Below, piece by piece: positions 27,538 to 38,552 of a stretch of 64,000 nucleotides of DNA; the first letter of the stretch is position 1, and every line of letters begins with the position of its first letter. Location: positions 1 to 64,000 of the forward strand of contig JBCDJG010000017.1 in NCBI GenBank assembly GCA_038748065.1, in the 5' to 3' direction. The position numbers were made by a program, and so were the translations under genes. The notes beneath the pieces are model-generated. The model did no database searches and was not told the DNA's origin. It worked only from the letters and a program-made list of their open reading frames with translations. The stretch is from JBCDJG01 sp038748065 (GTDB lineage: Bacteria > Pseudomonadota > Gammaproteobacteria > Pseudomonadales > Halieaceae).

Positions 27538-28997
27538 CAGCGCGCGCTCCCGGTCTGTGGCCTTAGCTCGTGCCAATCGGTTGACTGCTGCAGCTTATGG
27601 GCCGCGTTGAGCAGCCGCGCTTCACCGAAGTGCTGACCGATGAGCTGCAGGCCGATGGGTTTGCCCGCAACGAGACCGGCCGGCGCGGAGAGCCCGGGTA
27701 AGCCTGCGAGGTTAACCGCCAGCGTATAGACATCTTCCAGGTACATGGCCACAGGGTCGTCCGATTTCTCACCAAGACGGAACGCGGGCCCAGGTGTGGT
27801 CGGGCCCGCGATGATGTCCACCTCCTGGAAACAATCCAGAAAGTCTTGTCGAATGAGGCGGCGTACCTGCTGGGCCTTCTTATAATAGGCGTCGTAGTAG
27901 CCAGCTGAGAGCGCATAGGTGCCCACCAGGATGCGGCGCTTGACCTCATCCCCGAAGCCTTCCTCGCGGGTCCGCGTGTACAGATCATGAAGATCCGCAG
28001 GAGCGTCGCAGCGATGGCCGTAGCGTACCCCGTCGAAGCGAGACAGGTTAGTTGAGGCTTCCGCTGGCGCAATCACGTAGTAAGTTGGAATCGTCAGGTG
28101 GCTGTGGGGCAAGGAGACATCGACCAATACGGCACCCAGTTTTTCGAGTTCCGCCAGGGCCGCCTTGATGCAGTCGCCGGTTGTGCTGTCGAGACCCTCG
28201 CCGAAATACTCCCTCGGCAGGCCAATCCGCAAGCCCTCGATGCTGTCGTTCAGGGCCCCCCTGAAGTCCGCTACGGGTTCGGTGCTGCTGGTAGAGTCCA
28301 GCGGGTCATGGCCCGCCATGACGCTGAGCAGTATGGCGCAGTCCTCGGCGGTCCTCGCCATGGGCCCTGCCTGGTCAAGGCTTGAGGCGAAAGCCACCAT
28401 GCCCAGACGGGACACCCGACCATAGGTCGGTTTGAGCCCGGTGAGACCGCAGAAGGATGAAGGCTGGCGAATAGAGCCGCCCGTGTCTGTGCCCGTGGCT
28501 GCCGGGGCCAGTCCTGCGGCTACAGCTGCCGCCGAACCGCCAGAGGAGCCGCCCGGCACGCAGTTTTTGTCCCAGGGATTTAAGACCGCGCCGTAAAAGC
28601 TGTTTTCATTGGAAGAGCCCATCGCGAACTCGTCCATATTGGTCTTACCAAGGCGCAGGGCGCCGGCGCCATCGAAGCGCTGAATCAGTGTCGCGTCGTA
28701 GGGCGGGATGAAGCTATCGAGCATCCGCGAGCCGCAGCTTGTACGGGTGCCTCGCGTGCAAAAGATGTCCTTGTGTGCGATGGGAACGCCTGCCAGGGGT
28801 CCAGCCTGGCCCTTGGCGATGGCCCTGTCGGCAGACTCGGCCGCAGCCAGAGCTTGATCCGTTTCAACCGTGATAAAGCTATTGAGCGTTTCATCCAACT
28901 CGGCGATGCGTGCCAGGTAGGCCTGACAGACTTCGACGCTGGAGAACTCTTTGTCACGTAGTCCCTCGATGAGTTGGGCTACGGTCTTGGTATGCAT
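27537..28997 (-). CDS. gatA: Asp-tRNA(Asn)/Glu-tRNA(Gln) amidotransferase subunit A
   Basis: This 486-residue amidase-signature protein shows the Ser-Ser-Lys triad elements: the Lys in [12 protein letters not shown] and the Ser residues in [14 protein letters not shown] and [10 protein letters not shown]. It releases ammonia from glutamine for GatB. It is preceded by gatC (20-base gap) and overlaps gatB. Confidence 0.96.
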   Translation of the reverse strand: MHTKTVAQLIEGLRDKEFSSVEVCQAYLARIAELDETLNSFITVETDQALAAAESADRAIAKGQAGPLAGVPIAHKDIFCTRGTRTSCGSRMLDSFIPPYDATLIQRFDGAGALRLGKTNMDEFAMGSSNENSFYGAVLNPWDKNCVPGGSSGGSAAAVAAGLAPAATGTDTGGSIRQPSSFCGLTGLKPTYGRVSRLGMVAFASSLDQAGPMARTAEDCAILLSVMAGHDPLDSTSSTEPVADFRGALNDSIEGLRIGLPREYFGEGLDSTTGDCIKAALAELEKLGAVLVDVSLPHSHLTIPTYYVIAPAEASTNLSRFDGVRYGHRCDAPADLHDLYTRTREEGFGDEVKRRILVGTYALSAGYYDAYYKKAQQVRRLIRQDFLDCFQEVDIIAGPTTPGPAFRLGEKSDDPVAMYLEDVYTLAVNLAGLPGLSAPAGLVAGKPIGLQLIGQHFGEARLLNAAHKLQQSTDWHELRPQTGSAR

Positions 28998-29017
28998 GTC
29001 CGGATATCGCTCGTGCT

Positions 29018-29305
29018 TCAGTCTATGACTTTTGGAACCAGGTAGAGGCCGTCTTCAACCGCCGGTGCGATGGCCTGGAAGTTCTCTCGCTGGTTGCCCT
29101 CGGTGACGACGTCCGAGCGAAGCCGCTGGGTGGCGTCGAGGGGGTTTGACAAAGGTTCGATGTCGCCCGTATCAGCCGCCTGTAACTGGTCAACCATCGC
29201 CAGAATTTCAGTCAGGCGCTGTGTGACCTCGCCGACCTGCGCTGCATCAATTCTGATGCGTGCAAGCTCGGCGATCTTTTCGATTTCCGCTTGTTCGATT
29301 GTCAT
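29018..29305 (-). CDS. gatC: Asp-tRNA(Asn)/Glu-tRNA(Gln) amidotransferase subunit C
   Basis: The ATG at 29305 gives a normal 95-residue GatC, starting [17 protein letters not shown] and ending PKVID. The helical belt protein tethers GatA and GatB ([17 protein letters not shown] is the conserved centre). It is the first gene of gatCAB and diverges from mreB across 247 bases that must hold both promoters. Confidence 0.94.
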   Translation of the reverse strand: MTIEQAEIEKIAELARIRIDAAQVGEVTQRLTEILAMVDQLQAADTGDIEPLSNPLDATQRLRSDVVTEGNQRENFQAIAPAVEDGLYLVPKVID

Positions 29306-29546
29306 GAATAACCAGCCTGTACCGAGATTCCAGCCGCCAGGTTGCGGCGGGGGCGTAAACTTATCACATTTGCTCCTTGCCCAAAATCCCCGCGGTTGAT
29401 AGAGTGACGCGATTACAAAAAGGCTGTGTAAAACGGCCCCACTCCACCGATTCAGGGCCATCCCGGGCCGTGTGGAGCGGCAGGGAAAAGCTGCGGCTTT
29501 TAGCGTCACACGCGAGCTCCCGAGGGCAGTCGTCACAAGGTATTAA

Positions 29547-30590
<1,044 letters not shown>

Positions 30591-30619
30591 GGCGCTCGTT
30601 CCGGGCGCTGATGCAGGAC

Positions 30620-30624
30620 GGGAG
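30620..30624 (+). promoter_or_regulatory. Ribosome-binding site for mreC at a non-ATG start
   Basis: GGGAG is followed after five bases by the ATC at 30630. No ATG, GTG or TTG lies in the mreC frame between the stop at 30609 and the ATG at 30732, so this site supports initiation at ATC. Confidence 0.5.
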
Positions 30625-30629
30625 TCTAT

Positions 30630-31457
30630 ATCAAGCCGCTGTTCGTCAAAGAGTCTCACCTGGGTCTGCGCATTGCGCTGGCACTCATCGTTGTTGCAGC
30701 ACTGCTGGTTGCCGATCTGCGTTATGGCGGTATGACCACTACGCGTTCACTCATAGACACCGCCGCGACGCCTATTTACTGGCTCGCTGACCTGCCGGCC
30801 AGGCTGGGGGAGTGGGGTTCGAATAATGCCCGTTCCCGAGGCAGCCTGGTCGAGGAGAACGAACGGCTGCGACGCGAAAACCTGGTGCTCGAGGGTCGCT
30901 CACAGCAAATGGCGTCTCTGCAGGCGGAGAACTTTCGGCTCAAGTCCCTGCTTAACTCAACAACGATCCTGCGCGATGACGTATTGGTTGCCGAGCTTAT
31001 CGGTGTATCACCCGATCCGGTTCGTCACCAGTTGATTCTCGACAAGGGTGATCGCGATGGCATCTATGTCGGGCAACCGCTAATCGATGCGCAGGGCCTG
31101 ATGGGGCAGGTGGTGGAGGTCAGTGAGGCAAATTCGCGAGCGCTGTTGATTACCGATACAACCCACTCGATACCGGTACAAGTCAACCGCAACGGTGTCA
31201 GGGCTATTGCCGAGGGCATCGGCAGTTTGGATAAGCTTGAAGTGCACCACGTATCAGCTACAACGGATATCCAGGACGGCGACCTGCTTGTCAGTTCAGG
31301 CCTTGGCGGGCGCTTCCCCGTGGGTTATCCCGTAGCGCGGGTGAGCCTGATTGAGCGGGATCCAGGACAGGCGTTTGCTAAAATCGAGGCCACGCCGATG
31401 GCCGCGATGGATCGCAGCCGGCACGTCTTGCTGGTTTTTACAGAACGGACCCCCTGA
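30630..31457 (+). CDS. mreC: Rod-shape determining protein MreC (non-canonical start)
   Basis: The protein-like frame runs from 30630 as IKPLFVKESHLGLRIALALIVVAALL, the typical MreC N-terminus with its single membrane anchor, giving about 275 residues. The first standard start in frame is ATG 30732, which would cut off the anchor. The coiled coil (LVEENERLRRENLVLEGRSQQ) and the periplasmic double beta barrel (ELIGVSPDPVRHQLILDKG, GQVVEVSEANSRALLITD) are intact. MreC bridges MreB to PBP2/RodA. Either ATC is used, or a frameshift error exists near 30625. Confidence 0.85.
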   Translation: MKPLFVKESHLGLRIALALIVVAALLVADLRYGGMTTTRSLIDTAATPIYWLADLPARLGEWGSNNARSRGSLVEENERLRRENLVLEGRSQQMASLQAENFRLKSLLNSTTILRDDVLVAELIGVSPDPVRHQLILDKGDRDGIYVGQPLIDAQGLMGQVVEVSEANSRALLITDTTHSIPVQVNRNGVRAIAEGIGSLDKLEVHHVSATTDIQDGDLLVSSGLGGRFPVGYPVARVSLIERDPGQAFAKIEATPMAAMDRSRHVLLVFTERTP

Positions 31458-31946
31458 TTGGTTGATCAGCCCGCCCAGGCCTATTGGCTGATCCCGCTCA
31501 GCCTGATCTTTGCCCTCGTCCTGGCGCTGGTGCCCTTCCCCGGTTGGGCTGTCTGGGCACGTCCGGAGTTTGTGGCGCTGGCCCTGATCTACTGGAGCCT
31601 GGCGCTACCGCATCGAGTCGGTATTATTACTGCTCTGTGTATTGGCCTGGCGCTCGACGTACTCGAGGGCGCCGTGCTGGGCCAGAATGCCCTCGCCCTG
31701 ATCGTTGTGACCCTGCTTTGCCTTATTCTGTACCAACGGGTGCGAGTCTTCAGCCTGGCGCAGCAGTCCGGCATCGTCTTTATTCTCGTTGGCATTAACC
31801 AACTGCTCTGCCAGTGGGTCCAGAATCTCCAGGGTGCGGGCGCGCAATCCTTGCAGTTTCTGCTACCTGCCGCCAGCAGTGCTATCATTTGGCCACTGGT
31901 CCTGCACTATCTGCGGGCCCTCAGGCGACACTACCGAGTGAGCTGA
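31458..31946 (+). CDS. mreD: Rod-shape determining protein MreD
   Basis: The 162-residue hydrophobic protein has about five or six helices with the MreD-type pattern WARPEFVALALIYWSLALPHRVG and GLALDVLEGAVLGQNAL. It is the inner-membrane partner of MreC in the elongasome. Its TTG start follows the mreC stop with no gap (TGATTG), so it is probably translated by reinitiation. Confidence 0.92.
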   Translation: MVDQPAQAYWLIPLSLIFALVLALVPFPGWAVWARPEFVALALIYWSLALPHRVGIITALCIGLALDVLEGAVLGQNALALIVVTLLCLILYQRVRVFSLAQQSGIVFILVGINQLLCQWVQNLQGAGAQSLQFLLPAASSAIIWPLVLHYLRALRRHYRVS

Positions 31947-31947
31947 C

Positions 31948-32541
31948 ATGCAAGACCAGACACTGGTGCTGGCATCCGCGTCCCCGAGGCGTCGGGAGCT
32001 TCTGGCCCGGATCGGGACACCCTACCTGATCGATCCCGCAAATATCAGCGAGACGCCCTATGACGGCGAGACGCCGGAAAACTACGTCAGGCGGATGGCG
32101 AACGAGAAAGCCCGTGTGGTTCTCGGTCGACACCCCCAGGCACCGGTACTTGCGGCAGACACTATTGTGATCGTTGACGGTGTAGCCCTTGGTAAGCCGC
32201 AGGGCCGCGACGAAGCCCGCGGGATGCTGCAGGCGCTCAGCGGCCGCACGCATCAGGTTATCAGTGCTGTCTGCCTGGCGAGCGCGCTGGACGAAACGCA
32301 TCTGTGTGTCAGCACCGAGGTTGATTTTATGAGTCTCGATGCGGCCATGATTGACGCTTATCTGACGACAGACGAGCCCTGGGATAAAGCTGGCGCCTAT
32401 GGCATTCAGGGAACTGCGGGGCTATTCGTGCAGTCCATACGTGGGAGTTACAGTAACGTGGTGGGACTGCCCTTACATGAAACCTGGCGCCTGCTTCAGC
32501 AACGTGGTATCGCCACTCGCCTGGATAACGCGGGGCTATGA
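31948..32541 (+). CDS. maf: Maf nucleotide pyrophosphatase (YhdE type)
   Basis: The 197-residue protein shows the Maf loop SASPRRRELL and the acidic active-site strand LAADTIV, followed by GKP. The YhdE group hydrolyses dTTP and UTP and their modified forms, guarding the nucleotide pool. It starts right after mreD (TGACATG). In most gammaproteobacteria rng follows; here yhdP follows after 80 bases. Confidence 0.93.
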   Translation: MQDQTLVLASASPRRRELLARIGTPYLIDPANISETPYDGETPENYVRRMANEKARVVLGRHPQAPVLAADTIVIVDGVALGKPQGRDEARGMLQALSGRTHQVISAVCLASALDETHLCVSTEVDFMSLDAAMIDAYLTTDEPWDKAGAYGIQGTAGLFVQSIRGSYSNVVGLPLHETWRLLQQRGIATRLDNAGL

Positions 32542-32621
32542 AATATTGCCCGTGATGGGCGCGCCGCTTGCTGCATCGGAAATGATACTCTTGACGCTCA
32601 GGATGCCGATTCCGGCATGGT

Positions 32622-35600
32622 GTGGCGGATTGCGACTTGGATAACTCTGTCTATCATCGACTGGCACACGTGCTCTGGGTGGCACTGGTGTCGATTATTG
32701 TTCTGCTGGCAGTGTATGTCAGCTTCGGCCGCCTGTTGTTGGCCAATGTCAGTAGCTATCAAGAAGAAATACTCTGGGAGTTGAACCAGCGTGGGCCGGT
32801 AACTATTGAAGCCGAGGCCGTGTTGGGTAAGTGGCGCGCGTTCTCTCCCGTGCTGGTTTTCAAAGACGTTGTGTTGAGCCCCCGCAGCATGGTTGGGGAC
32901 TCGCTGGCGTTGAAAGAGGGCCGCCTGACGCTGGATGTTTGGCACAGTCTACGTACGCGGTCTTTGAAGTTTGTCGATTTGGAGTTGGATGGGCTGCGCC
33001 TGCATGCGGAGCTTGACAGCGAGGGACGATTTGCCATGCGCGGTTTCGCCGCCGGCGAAGGAGACCTTGGCCCATGGCTGCAGGGCATGCTGTTGAACAT
33101 CGAATCGATGGCCGTAGCAGGCGTAGAGTTACAGTTGGCACTGCCCGAGCAGCAGTCCCGCTCCTTTGCCCTCGATCTTAATCTGGAGCGGGAGGGCAGC
33201 CAGCGATGGCTGCAGGCGGGGCTGCTCAGCAGTGAGGGCACCAGTATCCAAATCTCGGCACAAGGGCGGGGCAATCCCTTCGACCCGTCGGCGTTCGCCG
33301 GGCTCGTCTATCTGGATTTCGATCTTATCAATCTCGAGCAGCTGGGGAACCTGTTGCCGCCGGCGCTGAGGCAATGGCGTACGGCTGGCGCTGTGGATAT
33401 TGAGCTGTGGTTCAACTGGGACCGTGGAGATTTGAGATCTGAAGGCCAGTTCAGCGCGGCCGATCTCGTCGTAGCCGATGCGCAGGGCAGCTGGGAGGTT
33501 CCGCTAGACAGCCTGTCGTTGCAAACCAGCGTGATCCGGGGAGCCAATCGCTGGACCGTGTTCACCGAGGAGTTGGAAGTGCTGCAGGGTGAGGTGACAT
33601 TCTCCCTGCCAAAGCTGCAACTGGATGCCTGGGGAGACTCGCTCAGGCTGCGGGCTGCGCAGTTACCCATAGCGCCATTGAATCAGCTTGTCGTGGCATC
33701 GGGGAAGTTGCCTCAGAAGCTGCAAGATGTGCTGGAAACACTCAACCTTGGCGGCTATCTGCCGCAGGTAGAGCTGAATATCGCCGACCTGGCGATGCCA
33801 GCGCAGGAGTGGCTGCTGGAGGCCAATTTTGAAGAACTTGCCGTGGACTCCTGGCGTGGTGCTCCAGGTGTACGGTCAGGCCGCGGTCATGTCGATCTAG
33901 GTCCCGGTGGCGGTACGGTGATCATCGACAGCCAGCAGTTTTCGATGGCCTTCCCCCGCATCTATGCGGAGCCGCTTTACTATGATGACTTCCACGGTAG
34001 CGTCGATATTCGCTGGGATACGGATACCGTAAGCCTGCAAAGTGGGCCGGTCACAGCCAGCGGCGTGGAGGGCACCGCGCAGGCCCTACTGGGCCTGAAT
34101 ATCCCGCTGAAGCCGACCGCCGAAGGCATCGAGATGGACCTGATGGTTGGGCTTACGGATAGTTATCCTATCTACCGCACCAAATACCTGCCCTACATTC
34201 TGCCAGACACCTTACAAAACTGGCTGCGTGGCAGCATTGGCGAGGGGCGTATTGAGCAGGGCGCCTTTCTGTGGCGCGGCAGTCTCAGGCGCGGCGTGCC
34301 GGACCTGAGAACGATCCAGCTGTTTTTCAACCTTGCCGATACCCGGCTCGAATACCATCCGGACTGGCCCGCTGCGAGTAATCTGCGCGGTACCGTGCTT
34401 ATCGATGACCTTAACGTCAGCGTTTGGGCGGAGCGGGCCAGGCTGCTGGGTTCCGACATGGAGCACCTTTCTGTGGAGGCCTGGCGCAGCCCCGAACGGC
34501 AGATGATGTTGGCTGTTTCCGGCGAGGTGCAGGGCAGCGCCTCAGACGGGCTCGCGGCGGTTAATGCCTCACCACTGTCGGCGCTGGTGGGAGACGCATT
34601 CAGCGGCTGGCAGGCGAGTGGAGATCTTCACACTTCCCTGAACCTGCTGCTCAACCTGGCGGAACCTCGGGTGCCGAAACGGGTTGACGTGGCCACACGC
34701 TGGTCGGATGTGGCGATCGATATCCAGCCGGGTGGCCTGCGCGTTACTGACATCGACGGCGAACTCTTTTATGACTCGCGCGAGGGCTTTAGCTCCGCGG
34801 GCCTCTCCGGCAGCCTGTGGGACAAGCCGCTGACTGCAGAGCTGTTGCAGGCCCCTGCTGCACGTGAAAGTGCAGTGGCTGATGGCCCGCTCGAGATCCG
34901 ATTGCAAAGCAGCGTGGCTATGGCTGACGTCGGCCAATGGCTGTCGCTCGATGCCCTGGCGTTTGCGTCGGGAGAATCTGCGGTGGAGGCGGTGATTGGC
35001 GTCACCCGTGGCGAAGCGACGAGTCTCACCCTGGCCAGTCAACTGCAGGGTATCGCGCTTGATTTACCGGAGCCCTGGGCCGTCGCCAGTGACGAGATCG
35101 CGACACTGTCGATGCAGACAACCCTCGGGCGCGAGCCAGGGCCTCTGTCCTTTGCGCTGAACGATGAGCTCCATCTTGATCTGCTGGTCGACGGCGCTCG
35201 TTTCGCGGCAGCCTCCCTGTCATTCAATGAACAACCTGCTGCACTGCGAAGCGGAGCGCTTGTCCTGTCAGGGCGAACACCTGAGCTGTCAGTAGCGCAG
35301 TGGTTGACCTTTGTGGGTGACTATTTCGCCAGCGATCCACTGGCGGCGCTGTCGGCGGATGGCGAAGGGCTCGTTATTGCGGCCGAGGCCTTGCGCGCTG
35401 ACAACCTTGAGGTCTACGGCCGTTCATGGCAAGACGTGATGCTGGATCTTCGCATCGACGGTGGTGATATCTCAGCCGGTGTGAGTGCCGACTGGCTGCA
35501 GGCCAAGCTCGAATTGCCTGCTTCAGAGCAGGGTACGTTGGCTGTGAGCTACCTCGATCTGGCTGGCCTTGGCTTAGGGGCAGAGGGTATGCCTGCCGCA

Positions 35601-36608
35601 GAAGCCGAGGAGCCTCAAGGTGGGGCCGTAGCTGTGGTAGAAGAAGCGGTCGAGACAGTGCCGAACCCTGACATAGCGAGCATTCCTGAACTGCCGCCGC
35701 TGCGGGTCGATCTAGCAGGACTGCATCAGGGCGAGCGCTCCCTGGGTGACGTCGCCTTCGAGTTGAGCTCCCAGCCGGGTTTGCTGCAGATAGAAAAAAT
35801 ACAGGGTGACTTGAGTGGATTACGCTTGCGAGCCGAGGAGCCTGCCCGGCTCACGTGGCGGGCAGCAGATGGCGCAACCACGACGGAGCTGCAGGGGCGC
35901 CTGTTCTTTGACGACCTGGGCTCTACGCTGCAGGCCTTTGGTTACGAAAAATCCCTTGAAACGGCCCAGGGAGAGGCGCTGTTCGCACTTGCCTGGCCTG
36001 GCGGACCGCAGGATTTTGGCCTCGCCTCGGCCAGCGGCACCTTGGAACTGGATGCGCGAAACGGCCGTTTTCTGAATACGGATGCTGGTACGAGCGGAGC
36101 GCTGCGCGTGATCAGCGTGTTGAATATGGCAGACTTGATCGGCCGCCTGAGTCTCAACGAGGTCTTTGAAACGGGTGTGCCATTTCACACCATGGGCGGC
36201 CGCGTCGAGCTGGCGTCTGGCGTCATGGTCGTCGATGATTTTCAGGTACTTGGCAGTTCCAGCTCTTTTGATCTCAGTGCGCAGGCAGATCTTCGCCAAG
36301 AGACGCTCGACGGTGAACTGATTGTGACCCTGCCGCTTGCCAGCAACCTGCCCTGGGTCGCGGCACTGGCCGCGGCCAGCTGGCCGGTGGCTGCAGGCGT
36401 CTTCGTGGTCGGCAAAATGTTTGAAGAGCAGTTCAATCGCCTGTCCAGTGGCGTGTATAGCGTTTCCGGAAGCTGGACTGATCCTGAGCTGGTACTGACT
36501 CGGGCTTTCGATAACACCCCTAGCGCACCAGAAGACGAAGCTGCTGAGCAGGCTGTCGCCCCGGTAGCAGAGCAGCTTGCTCAACCTGTCCCGGATTCAA
36601 ACTCCTGA
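32622..36608 (+). CDS. yhdP: AsmA-like envelope lipid-transport protein YhdP
   Basis: This 1328-residue protein has one N-terminal membrane anchor (residues 13-38) and a very long periplasmic repeating beta-groove region, as in YhdP. The C-terminus carries the AsmA-like domain (SASGTLELDARNGRFLNTDAG, then VISVLNMADLIGRLSLN and LASNLPWVAALAAASWPVAAGV). YhdP, TamB and YdbH are taken to move phospholipids to the outer membrane. The likely start is GTG; a TTG five codons on is possible. It overlaps darP convergently by 28 bases. Confidence 0.9.
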   Translation: MADCDLDNSVYHRLAHVLWVALVSIIVLLAVYVSFGRLLLANVSSYQEEILWELNQRGPVTIEAEAVLGKWRAFSPVLVFKDVVLSPRSMVGDSLALKEGRLTLDVWHSLRTRSLKFVDLELDGLRLHAELDSEGRFAMRGFAAGEGDLGPWLQGMLLNIESMAVAGVELQLALPEQQSRSFALDLNLEREGSQRWLQAGLLSSEGTSIQISAQGRGNPFDPSAFAGLVYLDFDLINLEQLGNLLPPALRQWRTAGAVDIELWFNWDRGDLRSEGQFSAADLVVADAQGSWEVPLDSLSLQTSVIRGANRWTVFTEELEVLQGEVTFSLPKLQLDAWGDSLRLRAAQLPIAPLNQLVVASGKLPQKLQDVLETLNLGGYLPQVELNIADLAMPAQEWLLEANFEELAVDSWRGAPGVRSGRGHVDLGPGGGTVIIDSQQFSMAFPRIYAEPLYYDDFHGSVDIRWDTDTVSLQSGPVTASGVEGTAQALLGLNIPLKPTAEGIEMDLMVGLTDSYPIYRTKYLPYILPDTLQNWLRGSIGEGRIEQGAFLWRGSLRRGVPDLRTIQLFFNLADTRLEYHPDWPAASNLRGTVLIDDLNVSVWAERARLLGSDMEHLSVEAWRSPERQMMLAVSGEVQGSASDGLAAVNASPLSALVGDAFSGWQASGDLHTSLNLLLNLAEPRVPKRVDVATRWSDVAIDIQPGGLRVTDIDGELFYDSREGFSSAGLSGSLWDKPLTAELLQAPAARESAVADGPLEIRLQSSVAMADVGQWLSLDALAFASGESAVEAVIGVTRGEATSLTLASQLQGIALDLPEPWAVASDEIATLSMQTTLGREPGPLSFALNDELHLDLLVDGARFAAASLSFNEQPAALRSGALVLSGRTPELSVAQWLTFVGDYFASDPLAALSADGEGLVIAAEALRADNLEVYGRSWQDVMLDLRIDGGDISAGVSADWLQAKLELPASEQGTLAVSYLDLAGLGLGAEGMPAAEAEEPQGGAVAVVEEAVETVPNPDIASIPELPPLRVDLAGLHQGERSLGDVAFELSSQPGLLQIEKIQGDLSGLRLRAEEPARLTWRAADGATTTELQGRLFFDDLGSTLQAFGYEKSLETAQGEALFALAWPGGPQDFGLASASGTLELDARNGRFLNTDAGTSGALRVISVLNMADLIGRLSLNEVFETGVPFHTMGGRVELASGVMVVDDFQVLGSSSSFDLSAQADLRQETLDGELIVTLPLASNLPWVAALAAASWPVAAGVFVVGKMFEEQFNRLSSGVYSVSGSWTDPELVLTRAFDNTPSAPEDEAAEQAVAPVAEQLAQPVPDSNS

Positions 36609-37117
36609 AGCTCACGCAAGTATTTGAACAGTTTTCGACTGGCAGCAGGTGGCTTACCCGCTTTTTGCTCGCGTTGGTGCTGTAGCAATAGTTGACGCAG
36701 CTGCTGTCTGTCAGCGCTTGGAAATCGAGCCATCACTGTCTCGACGCCGGCAAGGCCATCGATCAGTGCCGCCTCTCGCAGGGTTTCAAGTTCGTGAAAG
36801 CGATTCGTGTCGGCCAGCCTCGCCCGGCGCATACCGTCGAGTGCCGCCTCAATCGGTGCTGGATCAATCTGTCGCATCAGCTTACCGATCAACTGCATAT
36901 GGCGACGGCGAGCGCTGCGGCTCTTGATACGACGCACTTCCTGTATGGCCTGCCTTAGTCTTTCATCCTCTATGGGCACCTTGGCCAGCTCACGGTCCCC
37001 GAGTTCCGCCAGGGACTCCCCGAGCGCCTGTAGCGCTGTCATCTTGCGTTTTAGCGCCGTCTTGCTTGGCCCGTCTTGCCGTTCGTCTTCGCCGTTCTGC
37101 CCTTTGTTTTCAGCCAT
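36581..37117 (-). CDS. darP: Ribosome biogenesis factor DarP (YjgA, DUF615)
   Basis: The ATG at 37117 gives 178 residues. It is very rich in Arg, Lys and Glu and predicted mostly helical, with the YjgA pattern SKTALKRKMTALQALGESL and SRKLFKYLRELQEF. YjgA associates with late 50S precursors and promotes peptidyl-transferase-centre maturation. The start overlaps the 3' end of mgtE by a few bases out of frame, implying coupling. Confidence 0.92.
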   Translation of the reverse strand: MAENKGQNGEDERQDGPSKTALKRKMTALQALGESLAELGDRELAKVPIEDERLRQAIQEVRRIKSRSARRRHMQLIGKLMRQIDPAPIEAALDGMRRARLADTNRFHELETLREAALIDGLAGVETVMARFPSADRQQLRQLLLQHQREQKAGKPPAASRKLFKYLRELQEFESGTG

Positions 37118-38462
37118 AGAATAGCGTCGCCAGTCCGAGGAAGGAGACAAAGCCAACGACATCGGTGACTGTGGTGAGGATGACGCCCCCCGCCAGGGCG
37201 GGATCGATATTGATGCGTCTGAGGAGCAGCGGTAGCACGGCGCCACTGAGCGCGGCGACTACCAGATTGATGACCATGGCGGCAGCAATGATGAGGCCAA
37301 TGTTCCAGTCGTCGAACCAAATAGAGGCGGCAACAGCCACCACGCTGGCCCAGAGAATACCGTTCAGAATGCCTACCACGAGTTCCCTGTTCACCAGCCA
37401 CGCCTGATTCTTCGGCGTTACCTGGCCAATAGCCAGTCCGCGCACAAGCACCGTGAGGGTCTGGGTGCCGGCGATACCGCCCATAGACGCAACGATCGGC
37501 ATCAGCACGGCGAGGGCTACCACCTTCTCGATCGTGTCCTGAAATAGGTTGATCATAGAACTGGCGACGAAGGCCGTGATGAGATTGAGACCCAGCCACA
37601 CGGCCCGCCGCGGTGCGGTGCGCATGACGGGTGCAAAGGTGTCTTCGTCTTCGTCCAGGCCCGCCATTGACATCAGCGAGTGGTCGGCATCATCGCGGAT
37701 GACGTCGACCACGTCATCAATGGTGATACGGCCAAGCAGTTTACCGCTGTCGTCCACAACAGGGGCCGACACCCAGTCGTTGCGCTCAAACAGACGAGCC
37801 ACGTCGCTATCGGGCAAATCCGCTGGAATCGGCTCAACATCAGTTTCCATCATCTCTCGCACTGACACGGATGGGTCCGAGACTAGCAGGGTGCGCAGTG
37901 GCAGCAAGCCGATCAGGTGATCATTGCGGTTAACCACGATGAGGTTGTCGGTCATCTCCGGAATCTCGTCATGCCGCCTGAGGTAACGCAAGACGACGTC
38001 GAGGCTTATTCCTGCGCGGATTGTGATGGCGTCCGTGTTCATCAGGCCGCCAGCGGAATCGTCCGGGTAGTTCAGTACCTGCTCGATGCGCATGCGGTCC
38101 TGTTGATCCATGGCATTGAGAACTTCACGAGTGACCCGGCCAGGAAGCTGCTGCAGAATATCGGCGACGTCGTCGTCATCGAGTCCGCCGGTTATCTGGG
38201 CGACCTCGGATACATCCATGTCTTTCAGGAACTGCGCCTGCAGATCGTCGCTCAGGGCATTGAGGATTTCGCCTTCCTGCTCCAGATCGATAAGCTGCCA
38301 GAGGACCTGGCGAAACTTCGGCGGTGATGATTCGAGCAGGTGGGCGATATCAGCAGGGCGCAAGTTGCGCACCATGTGGCGGGCTTCGGCGAGAGTACCG
38401 CTATCGACCGCCAGCGACAGCTGATCGAGTTTCTGCTGTGACCTGGCCTGCTTCTGCACCAT
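37110..38462 (-). CDS. mgtE: Magnesium transporter MgtE
   Basis: The 450-residue protein has the full MgtE layout: an N-terminal helical domain (QITGGLDDDDVADILQQLP), two CBS domains near 140-260, a plug helix, and five membrane helices starting around residue 285. Key pore segments are PIVASMGGIAGTQTLTV and the ending GFVSFLGLATLFYG. CBS domains sense Mg2+ and gate the channel. It ends the long leftward series that starts with caxA, 90 bases after ptsO. Confidence 0.93.
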   Translation of the reverse strand: MVQKQARSQQKLDQLSLAVDSGTLAEARHMVRNLRPADIAHLLESSPPKFRQVLWQLIDLEQEGEILNALSDDLQAQFLKDMDVSEVAQITGGLDDDDVADILQQLPGRVTREVLNAMDQQDRMRIEQVLNYPDDSAGGLMNTDAITIRAGISLDVVLRYLRRHDEIPEMTDNLIVVNRNDHLIGLLPLRTLLVSDPSVSVREMMETDVEPIPADLPDSDVARLFERNDWVSAPVVDDSGKLLGRITIDDVVDVIRDDADHSLMSMAGLDEDEDTFAPVMRTAPRRAVWLGLNLITAFVASSMINLFQDTIEKVVALAVLMPIVASMGGIAGTQTLTVLVRGLAIGQVTPKNQAWLVNRELVVGILNGILWASVVAVAASIWFDDWNIGLIIAAAMVINLVVAALSGAVLPLLLRRINIDPALAGGVILTTVTDVVGFVSFLGLATLFYG

Positions 38463-38552
38463 GCTTGCTGTTGTTCCGCGTATACCTCGAGCCGGGCGGC
38501 GCGATGGGGTGATTATCGGGTATCGCTGTGACTACAACAACCGAGGATGCCG

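Noticed and set aside
32583..32645. Short ATG frame of 20 codons upstream of yhdP
   Set aside because: No good ribosome site, no recognisable leader-peptide features, and it overlaps the yhdP start only by chance.
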